Shown here piece after piece: positions 8,982 to 18,405 of a stretch of 49,736 nt of DNA (position 1 is the stretch's first letter; each line of letters starts with the position of its first letter). The position numbers and the translations under genes are program-made. Below the pieces are notes generated by a model. That model made no database searches, was not told where the DNA came from, and saw only the letters and a program-made list of their open reading frames with translations. Origin of the DNA: Enterobacterales bacterium (GTDB lineage: Bacteria > Pseudomonadota > Gammaproteobacteria > Enterobacterales > Enterobacteriaceae); assembly GCA_015655145.1 (NCBI GenBank), contig JAATFO010000125.1:1-49736 (forward strand). The letters run 5' to 3'.

Positions 8982-11900
8982 TTATCCCGCATCGCGGGCA
9001 ATTACCATCAGTAACTGACCGGCCTGGACTTGCTGACCTGTCGCCCGTTTCACCTCATGCAACGTGCCGCTTACCGGTGCAACAATCGGAATTTCCATCT
9101 TCATCGATTCCAGAATGCCGACGGTTTCACCGGCCGTCACTTTCGCCCCCGGCGCCTGTAACCATTGCCAGACACTGCCGGCCACCTGACTTTCCACGCC
9201 ATAACATCCCTCCGGCAAGACCGTATCATCCTCAACGTCAACCTCGTCCGGCAAACTGCTGTCGAAAGTAAACTGCCCGTTGGCCCGCCAGCGCGCCAGT
9301 TCATCATTAAATGCCTGTTGCCGCCGTTGCTGGAACACGGTGATATCAGCGGCATCCTGCGCCAGCATCGCCTGATAGTCAGACAAGCTGAATTCGCCCT
9401 CTTCCGTGCGTAAGGGGTAATCTCCCCATGGGAAACGCTCACGAATATCAAGCAGTTCTTCCGCCGTCACCGGATAGAAACGAATTTGATCGAAAAATCG
9501 CAACAGCCAGGGTTGGCGGAACGCGTCAGTCTGGCGATCACGGTTCCACATCTGTAATGTACGGCCAACAAACTGATAGCCGCCAGGCCCTTCCATGCCA
9601 TAGACGCACAGATAAGCCCCGCCAATGCCCACGGAGTTTTCCGCCGTCCAGGTGCGCGCCGGATTGTACTTGGTGGTCACCAGCCGATGACGCGGATCAA
9701 GCGGCGTCGCCACCGGGGCGCCAAGATAGACATCGCCCAGCCCCATCACCAGATAACGGGCCGCAAACACAACCTCCTTCACCTGCTCGCAGCTTTCAAG
9801 CCCGTTGATACGGCGAATAAACTCGATATTATCGGGACACCAGGGCGCATCAGGGCGCACCGATTGCATATAACGGCTGATCGCTTCACGGCAAGCCGCA
9901 TCATCCCAGCTTAGCGGTAACCAGACGGTCCGCGAGGGCACGCGCGCGTTTTGCAACCCACCTAAAACGGAATCGGCGTGCACAATTTGCGCCAGTAAAT
10001 CCGTCCGTGAGCACTGCAAACTATCAAAATGAATCTGCAAGGAGCGGATGCCGGGTGTCAGTTCAAAACGACCGGGCAGTGGGGTCCGTTCCAGCCATTG
10101 CATCAATGCATGCACACGAAAACGCAGGGTAATATCCAGTCGCTGCTCGCCATACTCCACCAGCAAAAACCGATCGCCTGCGGCACGGACGGTGAGCGAC
10201 GGCTGCTGCGCCTGTTCAGCCTGATAGTACAAAATCGGGTTGTCGCGTTGTACGCTTCCCATTGTTGGCGGCATCAATGCCAACCGGGTAATTTCCTGCT
10301 CAGCTTCCGCGGCCAGACGATCAGCCTCGGCCAGGGAAACCGGAATAAACCGCACCGTATCGCCAGCTTTCAACTGTCCCAGTTGCCACAGGTCGGCGGT
10401 GATCACCGTGGCCGGACAGACAAAACCGCCGAGTGACGGGCCATCCGGCCCCAGAATCACCGGCATATCGCCGGTAAAATCCACCGTGCCAAACGCATAG
10501 GCATTATCGTGAATATTTGACGGATGCATACCGGCTTCACCGCCATCGCTACGCGCCCATTGTGGTTTCGGCCCGATCAGGCGTACCCCGGTGCGACTGG
10601 AGTTGTAATGCACGTGCCAATCGGCGGCAAAAAACATCTCGCTGTCCTGCTCAGTAAAAAAAACCGGGGCGCCATGCGGTCCATAGATCACCCGTAACTG
10701 CCATGCGCTGTGCCAGCCGGGTGTCAGCTCAGCCGGTAACGCGTTACTGTCATGGGTCTGTGGTTTTGCCAGATTCAACACGTCGCCGGCACGCAACTGT
10801 CGACCCGCATGACCGCCAAATTTGCCTAACGTAAAGGTGCTGCGGCTGCCGAGATAAGGCGGACAGTCAATGCCGCCTGCCAGCAGCAGGTAGCTGCGAC
10901 AACCACCGCCCTGCACATCGCCCAGGGTCAGTTGTTGTCCAGCGCAGGCATTCAGTACCACGCCGCACGGTACGGCATTATTATCCAGTTGAGCGGCGAT
11001 TTTCGCGCCGGTAAGGACAAAAGCACAATCACGATTGAAACGCAGCGTTGGACCGCGCAAGGTAATTTCCAACCCGGCGGCATCCGGCGGATTTTCCAGC
11101 AACCGATTGCCGAGACGGAATGAGCGGCTGTCGAACGGACCGGAAGGGGGCACGCCGACATGCCAGTATCCCTGGCGTCCCGGCACATCCTGAATGGTGG
11201 TCAGGGTACCGCCGCTCAGTACATCCAGCGTTGCTGGCGACCATGTCATCAGCCCTAATGTGGCGGTGATGATTTTCCCTTGCCGGACTTCGGGTAATGT
11301 CAGCAAATAACGTAGCCAGGACAGATTAGTGGCGATGCCATAGAGTTCGCTCTCATCCAGCGCCTCTGCCATCGCCGCCAGCGCTGTGCGCCGATCTGCC
11401 GCGTGTACGATGACTTTCGCCAGCATCGGATCATAGAAGGGCGATATGTCATTACCGCTATCAATCCAGCGATCAATACGTAACGCGCCGGCTGAAACCT
11501 GTTGTGGAAAATGCACATGGCTCAATACTCCGGCGCTGGGTTGGAACTGTTTCGCCGGATCTTCGGCATAAACCCGCACCTGGATGGCATGTCCCTGCGG
11601 CTTAAGCGAGAACGAGGACAACGCAGGTAAAGTCCCGGCGGCCAGTTCCACCATCCAGCGCACGATATCGACCCCGTACACCATCTCCGTCACGCCATGC
11701 TCTACCTGCAGGCGGGTGTTTACTTCGAGGAAATAAAACGTCTGTTGCTCATCATCGTAGATATATTCAACCGTCCCCGCGCTACGGTAATTCACCGCCT
11801 GGCACAGACGGATGGCGGTCTGATGCAGTGACGCGCGCACATGCGTACTGAGGCCCGGCGCCGGCGTCTCTTCCATCACTTTCTGATTGCGCCGTTGCGC

Positions 11901-12587
11901 CGAGCAGTCACGCTCGCCTAACGCAATGACGTTCCCCTGACCATCACCGAATACCTGCACTTCAATATGGCGGGCCCGAGCAATAAATTTCTCTAAAAAG
12001 ACACCATCATCAGCAAAGTTATTGCCTGCCAGACGTTTTACCCGGGTAAACGCCTCTCGCAGTTGCTCACTGTTATCGCAACGTTGCATGCCAATACCGC
12101 CACCGCCTGCGGTACTCTTGAGCATCACCGGATACCCCATCGCCGCAGCACTGAGCAATGCATCATCCACTGAGCTCAGTAATTCGCTGCCTGGCAATAA
12201 AGGCACCGCATTCTGTTGCGCCAGCGCGCGCGCCCGATGTTTTAGACCAAATGCCGCCATTTGCTCCAGCGTCGGTCCGAGGAAAATAACCCCGGCCTGA
12301 GCGCAATGCTGGACAAAACGCGCATTCTCACTCAAAAAACCATAACCAGGATGGATTGCCTGTGCACCCGAACGGGCTGCAATGTCCAGTAACTTATCCT
12401 GATCAAGATAGGTTTCCCGCACATTTCCCGCCCCCAGGGAAAACGCTTCATCGGCCAGGCGCACATGCATTGAATGGCGATCTGCTTCGGCATAGACCGC
12501 GATAGCTTTAACGCCCATGGCTTTCAATGTCCGGATGATGCGTACCGCAATCGCGCCACGGTTGGCAATTAATACACGCTCAAGCAT
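8982..12587 (-). CDS. Biotin-dependent urea/guanidine carboxylase
   Basis: This 1201-aa multidomain enzyme has an N-terminal biotin carboxylase (residues 1-450; LIANRGAIAVR start, ATP-grasp loop STAGGGGIGM near 160, EVNTRLQVEHG), then the two KipA/KipI-like carboxyltransferase halves (about 455-1060; GRQGYWHVGVPPSGPFD), and a C-terminal biotinyl domain with the biotinylated Lys1163 in ESMKMEIP. It carboxylates urea or guanidine with ATP and bicarbonate. The operon context (guanidine-I riboswitch and two carboxyguanidine-deiminase-type proteins) favours guanidine as the physiological substrate. The product would be hydrolysed by allophanate hydrolase, which is not encoded next to it. All domains are full length. 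Confidence 0.93.
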   Translation of the reverse strand: MLERVLIANRGAIAVRIIRTLKAMGVKAIAVYAEADRHSMHVRLADEAFSLGAGNVRETYLDQDKLLDIAARSGAQAIHPGYGFLSENARFVQHCAQAGVIFLGPTLEQMAAFGLKHRARALAQQNAVPLLPGSELLSSVDDALLSAAAMGYPVMLKSTAGGGGIGMQRCDNSEQLREAFTRVKRLAGNNFADDGVFLEKFIARARHIEVQVFGDGQGNVIALGERDCSAQRRNQKVMEETPAPGLSTHVRASLHQTAIRLCQAVNYRSAGTVEYIYDDEQQTFYFLEVNTRLQVEHGVTEMVYGVDIVRWMVELAAGTLPALSSFSLKPQGHAIQVRVYAEDPAKQFQPSAGVLSHVHFPQQVSAGALRIDRWIDSGNDISPFYDPMLAKVIVHAADRRTALAAMAEALDESELYGIATNLSWLRYLLTLPEVRQGKIITATLGLMTWSPATLDVLSGGTLTTIQDVPGRQGYWHVGVPPSGPFDSRSFRLGNRLLENPPDAAGLEITLRGPTLRFNRDCAFVLTGAKIAAQLDNNAVPCGVVLNACAGQQLTLGDVQGGGCRSYLLLAGGIDCPPYLGSRSTFTLGKFGGHAGRQLRAGDVLNLAKPQTHDSNALPAELTPGWHSAWQLRVIYGPHGAPVFFTEQDSEMFFAADWHVHYNSSRTGVRLIGPKPQWARSDGGEAGMHPSNIHDNAYAFGTVDFTGDMPVILGPDGPSLGGFVCPATVITADLWQLGQLKAGDTVRFIPVSLAEADRLAAEAEQEITRLALMPPTMGSVQRDNPILYYQAEQAQQPSLTVRAAGDRFLLVEYGEQRLDITLRFRVHALMQWLERTPLPGRFELTPGIRSLQIHFDSLQCSRTDLLAQIVHADSVLGGLQNARVPSRTVWLPLSWDDAACREAISRYMQSVRPDAPWCPDNIEFIRRINGLESCEQVKEVVFAARYLVMGLGDVYLGAPVATPLDPRHRLVTTKYNPARTWTAENSVGIGGAYLCVYGMEGPGGYQFVGRTLQMWNRDRQTDAFRQPWLLRFFDQIRFYPVTAEELLDIRERFPWGDYPLRTEEGEFSLSDYQAMLAQDAADITVFQQRRQQAFNDELARWRANGQFTFDSSLPDEVDVEDDTVLPEGCYGVESQVAGSVWQWLQAPGAKVTAGETVGILESMKMEIPIVAPVSGTLHEVKRATGQQVQAGQLLMVIARDAG

Positions 12588-12668
12588 GACAAAATTCTCA
12601 TTCAGGCAGGTCGTCCTGCACAGAAAGTAACGCTGTGGCTACACGGGTCGTCCCGCAGCGTCCGACGA

Positions 12669-13304
12669 TCACCAAACACTGACTTCAATCGGCGTTGGGT
12701 TATAACCATTACACGGGTTGTTTAACTGTGGGCAATTGGAGATCAGCACCAGAACATTCATGTTCGCCACCATCTCCACATATTTCCCTGGCGCCGAGAT
12801 GCCATCGGCAAAGGTTAATCCACCCGCCTGCGTCACCGGTACGTTCATAAAAAAGTTGATGTTATGGGTGATATCGCGGCGCGTCAGGCCATATTCCGGG
12901 TGTTCGGCAATCGCCAGCATCCAGCTATCACGACAGGCATGCATATGCCGTTTTTCCAGGTCATAACGCACGGTGTTACTTTCGGTCGCACAGGCGCCTC
13001 CCAGGGTATCGTGGCGACCACAGGTATCAGCGGTAATGGTCAGCATGGCGCGGTCTTCACTGGAACGCAGCACACTACCGACCGAGAGAAAAACGTTCTT
13101 TTGCCCGCGCAGGGTATCGCTCATGCTGTAGCGTTCAGCAATATCATCAGCATTGAAAAACAGCGTGTCAGCCGCCTGGTTGCCTTCAAGATCGGTGATA
13201 CGCAATGTTTCACCCATCGCCACACGCCAGAGCCAGTAATCACCGGCATAGACAGTTTCACGATGGCGCGCCTGGGCAACCTGTTTATCACTTTGCCTGA
13301 TCAT
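12669..13304 (-). CDS. Urea carboxylase-associated protein 2 (carboxyguanidine deiminase subunit type)
   Basis: This 211-aa DUF1989-type protein starts at the ATG at 13304, preceded by AAGGA; a longer frame back to 13424 would overlap the upstream gene. Motifs include [22 protein letters not shown] and the C-terminal [19 protein letters not shown], whose Cys/His residues suit metal binding. This family pairs with its paralogue (next gene upstream) to form the carboxyguanidine deiminase that converts the carboxylase product to allophanate in guanidine-degrading bacteria. It lies 10 bp after that paralogue and before the carboxylase. The role is taken from family and riboswitch context. Confidence 0.85.
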   Translation of the reverse strand: MIRQSDKQVAQARHRETVYAGDYWLWRVAMGETLRITDLEGNQAADTLFFNADDIAERYSMSDTLRGQKNVFLSVGSVLRSSEDRAMLTITADTCGRHDTLGGACATESNTVRYDLEKRHMHACRDSWMLAIAEHPEYGLTRRDITHNINFFMNVPVTQAGGLTFADGISAPGKYVEMVANMNVLVLISNCPQLNNPCNGYNPTPIEVSVW

Positions 13305-13314
13305 AGTGGGTTCC

Positions 13315-14025
13315 TTACATCTGTTCGCTGAGGAGGTAGAGGGTGTTATTACGTAATCCGCGTTGGTTTTCTTCCCGCTGCAGGCAAACCGCCGGGAGCG
13401 GCGCGCGCGCGCCATCCAGCACAATCCCCAGGGGATGTTGTGGCCAGACGTGGCTTGTGCTCAAAGGATGCGGGCAGGTATGCAATATAACCAGCGTATC
13501 CATGGCAAAACGTAATGTAACGCTTGCCCCTTTTTCCCCCTGTCGAATCAAGGTCAGTTCACCGTCATCACTGGCGGTCACTTCAGCAAAAAAATTCACA
13601 CAAGCCGCCATATCACGCTTGCCGAGACCATATTTCGCCAGCTCAACCAGAAAACTGTCATAACCGTTTTGATGCCAGTGGTTATGTGCGTGCTGATAAT
13701 CACGCGCACCAAATTGTGCCGCGATCTGCCGGGCATTTGAGGTGCCGCACACACTTTCATGCCAGCCAAAGGTGTCCTGCTCAATGCCACAGAAAATGCG
13801 TCCCATATCCGAATAGAGACAGTGCCCCGCTGTCAGACGGAAAGTATGCTGACATTTCAGGGTGTCGGGGGCGTTATAACGCTCCAGTAGGTTTTCCGGG
13901 TTATACATCAGCATACCGGCATTAACACCGCCTTCGACATCGGTCAGCGTCAACGCCGTGCCGCGTCGCATCACCAGTGACCAGTGCGCTCCCGCCGGCA
14001 ACCGGGTTTCATAGGTAATACTCAT
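13315..14025 (-). CDS. Urea carboxylase-associated protein 1 (carboxyguanidine deiminase subunit type)
   Basis: This 236-aa DUF1989-type protein is a paralogue of the next gene (shared pattern: [40 protein letters not shown], then a Cys-Pro motif TCPHPLS). Its His-rich segment [14 protein letters not shown] may supply metal ligands. The pair is known as UAAP1/UAAP2 and as the two subunits of carboxyguanidine deiminase. It lies directly downstream of the ABC ATPase gene (11-bp gap), inside the riboswitch-controlled operon. Confidence 0.85.
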   Translation of the reverse strand: MSITYETRLPAGAHWSLVMRRGTALTLTDVEGGVNAGMLMYNPENLLERYNAPDTLKCQHTFRLTAGHCLYSDMGRIFCGIEQDTFGWHESVCGTSNARQIAAQFGARDYQHAHNHWHQNGYDSFLVELAKYGLGKRDMAACVNFFAEVTASDDGELTLIRQGEKGASVTLRFAMDTLVILHTCPHPLSTSHVWPQHPLGIVLDGARAPLPAVCLQREENQRGLRNNTLYLLSEQM

Positions 14026-14036
14026 CAGGTTCTCCT

Positions 14037-14795
14037 TCAGGCTACTTGCGGCTGCGACGGGGCTTCCGCCCTCGCCGGCTGCCGATCAAGTGGAATGTCG
14101 TAAGTAATGGTGGCGCCCCAGGCTTCAGGGGCATGGGGATCATGGCGCCGCTTATCGAATACCCACAGGCGTGATCCAAGCGTAAAACCCTCTTTCAGAT
14201 CGTGGGTGATCATAAAAATGGTCAGGCCATGCGTTTGCCACAAATCCGTGATCAATTGATGCATTTCGCCGCGGATTCCCGGATCAAGTGCGCCGAAAGG
14301 TTCATCAAGCAGCAAAATACGTGGGCGTTTCATCAGTGCCTGTGCCAGCGCCAGCCGTTGTTGCATGCCGCCGGAAAGCTGGTGCGGATATTTGTCCTGT
14401 GCGTGTTCCAGTCCCACTTGCGTCAGCATCGCTTGCGCCCGTTGCCTGATGGTCTGACGCTTTTTACCCCAGACACGCCCCAGCCAGCGCGCGGTGCTAA
14501 ACTCATCGGCAATCATCACATTGCCCAGCACCGTCAAATGCGGAAACACCGAGTAACGCTGGAATACCACGCCACGATGCGCATCGGGTTCCTGCGGCAA
14601 AGGCTTGCCATCTAGCAACAGTTCACCTTTACTGGGGCTTTCGGTGCCAAGCAGCAGATTAAGAAAAGTGGTTTTTCCACAGCCAGAAGCCCCGACAATG
14701 GAAACAAACTCACCTTCCTGCACACTGACATTTATCCTTTCCAGCACCACTTGCTGGCCATAATGTTTTTCAAGGTTTTTCAGTTCTAATAACAC
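14037..14795 (-). CDS. ABC transporter ATPase, guanidine/urea-type importer
   Basis: This 252-aa ATP-binding subunit has Walker A GASGCGKTT (35-43), Q-loop VVFQRYSVFPH, signature LSGGMQQR, Walker B ILLLDEPFGALD and the switch His in MITHDL. The family is the nitrate/sulfonate/taurine (TauB/SsuB) group. It energises the permease at 14808-15620 with the binding protein at 15636-16691. Riboswitch control and the downstream enzymes suggest that the cargo is guanidine or a related compound. Confidence 0.9.
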   Translation of the reverse strand: MLLELKNLEKHYGQQVVLERINVSVQEGEFVSIVGASGCGKTTFLNLLLGTESPSKGELLLDGKPLPQEPDAHRGVVFQRYSVFPHLTVLGNVMIADEFSTARWLGRVWGKKRQTIRQRAQAMLTQVGLEHAQDKYPHQLSGGMQQRLALAQALMKRPRILLLDEPFGALDPGIRGEMHQLITDLWQTHGLTIFMITHDLKEGFTLGSRLWVFDKRRHDPHAPEAWGATITYDIPLDRQPARAEAPSQPQVA

Positions 14796-14807
14796 GGTGA
14801 TCGCCTC

Positions 14808-15620
14808 TTATTTCGCGTAATACCATGGCCAGCAACGACGGCTCACTCTGCGCAATAGCAGATCGAGTGCAAAAGCCAGCAAGGTAATCCAGGCGACATA
14901 GGGCAAAATCACGTCCATAGCCAGATAACGGCGCATCAGGAAAATACGATAACCAAGCCCTTCGGTGGCCGCGATGGCCTCAGCAGCAATCAGAAATAAC
15001 CACGCAGAACAGAGTGATAAGCGGACAGCGTCAAACAGCCTTGGCATCAATTGCGGCAAAATGACGCGCCAGAGAATTTGCGCGCTGTGTCCACCTAATG
15101 TTTGTGCTTTCACTAATTGTTCGCGCGGAATAGTTTGAACCTGTAATTGCAAATCACGGGCAAGCTGCGGAGTGATACCGATGATAATCAGCACCACCTT
15201 GGAGGTTTCTCCGAGACCGAAACAGATAAACAAAATCGGCAGAATAGCCAATGGTGGCACCAGTGCAAACAGCATCACCAGTGGTGACAAACATGCACCG
15301 ACCACCGGTAAGGCGCCGGTAAACAGCCCAATCAACAATGCAGCCAGCGCGCTGAGCAGCACCCCGGCCAGCAAGCGCAGCAGGCTGGCACCGGTATCCG
15401 CCCACAGCAAATATTCGCCGGTACGCGGGCTGGGCTGGAATGCCATGCGGTTGATGGCATCCCCCATGGCATTAAAACCAGGCAGCAATTTGTCGTAAGC
15501 ATTGGCACTCAAACGCGCATCTGAGGCCATCAGATAGATCAACAGCAACGCCAGCAGCGGCAGGGCACCCATCATGTAACGGGTAAGGGGTGCCGGTTGA
15601 TAGTTGATGATTTTGCGCAT
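14808..15620 (-). CDS. ABC transporter permease, guanidine/urea-type importer
   Basis: This 270-aa inner-membrane protein has six hydrophobic segments, starting with a long one at about 16-32 (MMGALPLLALLLIYLMA). The permease coupling loop is visible as EQLVKAQTLGGHSAQILWRVILPQL (about 168-192, EAA-type motif). It belongs to the SsuC/TauC class. It lies between the binding-protein and ATPase genes with gaps of 15 and 12 bp, so the three are one transcription unit. Confidence 0.9.
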   Translation of the reverse strand: MRKIINYQPAPLTRYMMGALPLLALLLIYLMASDARLSANAYDKLLPGFNAMGDAINRMAFQPSPRTGEYLLWADTGASLLRLLAGVLLSALAALLIGLFTGALPVVGACLSPLVMLFALVPPLAILPILFICFGLGETSKVVLIIIGITPQLARDLQLQVQTIPREQLVKAQTLGGHSAQILWRVILPQLMPRLFDAVRLSLCSAWLFLIAAEAIAATEGLGYRIFLMRRYLAMDVILPYVAWITLLAFALDLLLRRVSRRCWPWYYAK

Positions 15621-15635
15621 GCGGCGTTCCTCGTT

Positions 15636-16691
15636 TTACAGTTGTTTTGCAGCGGCGAGTTTGGCGAACTCATCGCTAAAGCGCAGCTTGATGTTATCGA
15701 GATTGCCCCAGTTACCCGCCGGGGTTTCCACCCCAACCACGTCCGCACCCGGCGCAGCATCGCCCAGTAAGCCGTGTTTAAAGGAGAATTCCGCAACCAA
15801 CTGCATGGTGGCTTTAAGTTGTGGGCTGTCGACAAAGTCGAGTGTGGTTTTGGCATCGCTGAACAGATGTGTGGCCGCCAGTTGCTGATCAAACCCGGCA
15901 AGATCGGTACCTGCGGCCTCCCCCATCTGACGACGTGCGGCGCGGGCTTTATCATTATCGCCGGCCATCACCTGCAGCGTTTCATACCAGGCGCCAGTGA
16001 GGGCTTTCCCCAGTTCCGGATGTTTTTTCAGGGTATTGGTGTTCACGATCAGCAAATCGAGAATTTCTCCCGGGATTTGTGCTGAAGAGAAAGCTAAATG
16101 GCTACCGGGTTGCTTACTGGCGGCCGCCAGTAATGGGTTCCAGGTGACTATCGCATTAACCTCTGGCGTGTTGAACGCGGCGACCAGGTCAGCATCCGCG
16201 GTGTTCACCACTTTGACGTCCTTCTCACTCATGCCCGATTTTTCCAGCGCCCGCGCCAGTAAATAATGGGAGACCGAGAGTTCAACGAGGTTGACAGGCT
16301 GGTTTTTTAACGCCGAGACATTGCCGGCGCCTTTAATCAAAATGCCATCATTGCCGTTTGAGTAATCACCCACAATCAGCGCGGTGCTGTCGACACCGCC
16401 AGTGGCAGGAATGGTCAGTGCATCCATGTTTGTCATGGTGCAACCGTCAAAACCGCCAGCGGTATATTGATTTACCGATTCAATATAATCATTTACTTGC
16501 ACAAACTGGATATCAATACCGTATTTGTCGGCCCATTTTTTGACGATACCCGTCTGTTGGGCATAATCCCACGGCATCCAGCCAGCATAAATTGACCAGC
16601 AAATTTTAAAGGCCGGTTTCGCCGCAAGGGCGTTAACGCTGAACAGCGCGAGCGCGCAGAGAAGCAACAGTTTTTGGCAGGCTTTGATCAT
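15636..16691 (-). CDS. Periplasmic substrate-binding protein of guanidine/urea-type ABC importer
   Basis: This 351-aa secreted protein has a signal peptide at residues 1-23 (MIKACQKLLLLCALALFS... cleaved after ALA). The mature part is an NMT1/SsuA-like type II binding fold (CWSIYAGWMPWDYAQ at the start, IVTWNPLLAAA in the hinge region). The start at 16691 is chosen because an AGAGGG ribosome site precedes it and the signal peptide begins there; the longer frame to 16751 would run into the riboswitch. It is the first gene of the guanidine operon. Confidence 0.9.
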   Translation of the reverse strand: MIKACQKLLLLCALALFSVNALAAKPAFKICWSIYAGWMPWDYAQQTGIVKKWADKYGIDIQFVQVNDYIESVNQYTAGGFDGCTMTNMDALTIPATGGVDSTALIVGDYSNGNDGILIKGAGNVSALKNQPVNLVELSVSHYLLARALEKSGMSEKDVKVVNTADADLVAAFNTPEVNAIVTWNPLLAAASKQPGSHLAFSSAQIPGEILDLLIVNTNTLKKHPELGKALTGAWYETLQVMAGDNDKARAARRQMGEAAGTDLAGFDQQLAATHLFSDAKTTLDFVDSPQLKATMQLVAEFSFKHGLLGDAAPGADVVGVETPAGNWGNLDNIKLRFSDEFAKLAAAKQL

Positions 16692-16760
16692 GGTAAACCC
16701 TCTGACGTTGAGCGGCGGATAAACAAATAAGCAGGAGGCGGCGAGCAACAATCTCGCTAT

Positions 16761-16844
16761 CCTCCCGGGCTTTTATCCCGCCGTGTAACCGCCAGAGGGC
16801 GGTCGGCCACTCTCGGACCAGCATCTTGCGACCGGAACCCTAGT
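16761..16844 (-). promoter_or_regulatory. Guanidine-I (ykkC) riboswitch
   Basis: On the minus strand the conserved ykkC elements appear in order: ACTAGGGTTCCG (16844-16833), CTGGTCCGAGAGTGG (about 16818-16804), then ACACGGCGGGATAAAAGCCC and GGGAGG (about 16787-16761). The aptamer lies 69 bp before the binding-protein start. No clear U-tract terminator follows, but a small GCGAG/CTCGC hairpin (16741-16757) lies between aptamer and gene, so control could act on transcription or translation. The aptamer senses guanidine and turns the operon on. Confidence 0.93.
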
Positions 16845-17221
16845 GACCCATTTCATATTGTGTGGCGACATCGGTTGCCCGCTATCGCTCCTGCATCTTG
16901 TTGTTTCAAGCAAAATAGATGCCACAATTTTAACGCATTGTTTTTAGGGTTATTCCTTTTGCATGGAACGAAATATCACGCCATCGAACGCACAGGAATA
17001 TGGCAGCCCTGCACTATACTGGCGCATTTTCGACGCAGGTAAGATAATCGTTGTGCTCAGGTGAGGCGCCAAAGGCAGATAAAAACAGGCGGCGTGGCGT
17101 AATGGCACATGAATAACGCCGCTAGTGCAGTGCTGACGTGCAATATTCCATTGATTTCTGTACTAACCATATTCAGCGCCAGCGCATTGATCTATGCTTT
17201 AGACACTTCGTTATCAATCAG
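16845..17221. other. Intergenic stretch, no gene seen
   Basis: This stretch should hold the promoter of the riboswitch operon (minus strand). The short frames here have no ribosome sites or family resemblance. No tRNA was recognised by eye. Confidence 0.4.
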
Positions 17222-17347
17222 ATATACCCACTTGATTTCGCGTTGCAGAAAGACAGCAGGCGAGCGAATCCCGAGGTGCTGAAATCCAGGCATTCGGGAG
17301 GATGCGCCCCGCCAATACATCGGTAACGTGAAGGATGACGGGTATCG
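17222..17347. repeat. Dispersed enterobacterial palindromic repeat (divergent copy)
   Basis: This 126-bp element begins ATATACCCACTTGATTTCG, GTTGCAG and ends GAAGGATGACGGGTAT. It is framed by imperfect inverted termini (ATACCC / GGGTAT), with interior GAGCGAATCCC and ACATCGGTAA blocks. It resembles from memory a repeat common in Yersinia, Serratia, Photorhabdus and Pectobacteriaceae. It ends 27 bp before the DUF3053 gene, so it may shape that gene's leader. Confidence 0.6.
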
Positions 17348-17373
17348 TCATTTAACTTACAGGAGTTAATGTT

Positions 17374-18090
17374 ATGGCCTCAGGAATCACTCATGCCTGG
17401 ACACGTTTGTGGTTGCCGTTGGTGGCACTATTGCTTGCCTTGCAGATTACTGGTTGTGGCGATAAAGAGCCGGAACAACGTAAAGCCTTTATCGATTTTT
17501 TGCAGAATACTGTCATGCGTAGTGGAGAGCATTTGCCCAGTCTGAGTGAAGATCAAAAACAACGTTTTGGCAACTACACCGCTGATTACGCCATTATTTA
17601 TGGTTTCTCACAGCAAGTGAATAAAGCCGTAGAAGAAGGAATCCGTCCGGTGGTGGATTCCTTGTCTGCCATTCATGTGCCACAAGATTACCTGGCTCGC
17701 CGTGATGTATTACGTCAGTCCAGCGGCTCGCTGAACATTCTGTTCCAACAGATTCAAAGTGCAAAAAGTCAGGCAGACGGCAGCAAGACCGCACTAAAAC
17801 AACCGAGTGAACTGAAAGGCGTTTACGACAAAATTTATAACAACGTTGTATCGCAACCGGCTAACACATTGATTCCGCTGTTACCGTCACTGCTGTCACT
17901 CAGCCAGAATGTGGTCCAGGCGGGCGATTTTCTACAACAACAAGGAACACGGGTGAGTTTTGACAATAATGGGGTGCAGTTCCCGACGCAAGAACAAGCC
18001 GGGCAATATAACGCCATCATGAGCGAGCTTGCCACGAAAATTCCGGCATTGAGTCAGGCACAAAATCTGGTGCAGGGCGGTTTTCAGTAA
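17374..18090 (+). CDS. DUF3053 lipoprotein, YiaF-like
   Basis: This 238-aa lipoprotein has a signal peptide at 1-27 with lipobox LQITGC, followed by a soluble, helix-rich body with FIDFLQNTVM, GNYTADYAIIYGF and a C-terminal LATKIPALSQAQ segment, as in the DUF3053 family that includes E. coli YiaF. The molecular role is not established. AGGAGTTA lies 8 bp before the start. It is monocistronic, between a dispersed repeat and the mtlA control region. Confidence 0.8.
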   Translation: MASGITHAWTRLWLPLVALLLALQITGCGDKEPEQRKAFIDFLQNTVMRSGEHLPSLSEDQKQRFGNYTADYAIIYGFSQQVNKAVEEGIRPVVDSLSAIHVPQDYLARRDVLRQSSGSLNILFQQIQSAKSQADGSKTALKQPSELKGVYDKIYNNVVSQPANTLIPLLPSLLSLSQNVVQAGDFLQQQGTRVSFDNNGVQFPTQEQAGQYNAIMSELATKIPALSQAQNLVQGGFQ

Positions 18091-18228
18091 TTCGCACAGC
18101 CAACCTGAAACCAGAGTGAGTCATCTTCATTTCCCTGGACGCGTAAATCGTCAACAAACGACCATCGCTCCGGGGAAAATTCACACCGTGAGATTAGGAG
18201 ACGAAAGCTTTTCCAGTCTAAAATAAAT

Positions 18229-18405
18229 TGTGATCAACATCACAAATAAAAGATAAATCAACAGGATAATAGCGTGATGCTAATCACATTATGTCAGAAA
18301 AATTGAACAAAAAAACAGCATTCACTTTTCTGTACGACCCAATTTCGTGACATAAGTCACAAAAACACCCCCATCCCCCTCGACATAATAGTGATGTAGA
18401 TCACA
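18229..18405 (+). promoter_or_regulatory. Four CRP (cAMP receptor protein) sites upstream of mtlA
   Basis: Four near-palindromes of the TGTGA-N6-TCACA type lie at 18229-18244 (perfect), 18273-18288, 18346-18361 and 18390-18405. Spacings between site starts are 44, 73 and 44 bp, multiples of about 10.5 bp, so all face one side of the helix. The E. coli mtl promoter is likewise preceded by an array of CRP sites. The 450-bp gap before mtlA holds no other gene. Confidence 0.88.

Noticed and set aside
16692..16751. N-terminal extension of the substrate-binding protein to 16751
   Set aside because: It would place coding sequence in the riboswitch platform, and the signal peptide starts at the ATG at 16691 behind a good ribosome site.
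16864..16881. Sigma-54-like -24/-12 element (TGGCGAC...GTTGCC)
   Set aside because: Spacing between GG and GC is one base too long and it points away from the guanidine operon.
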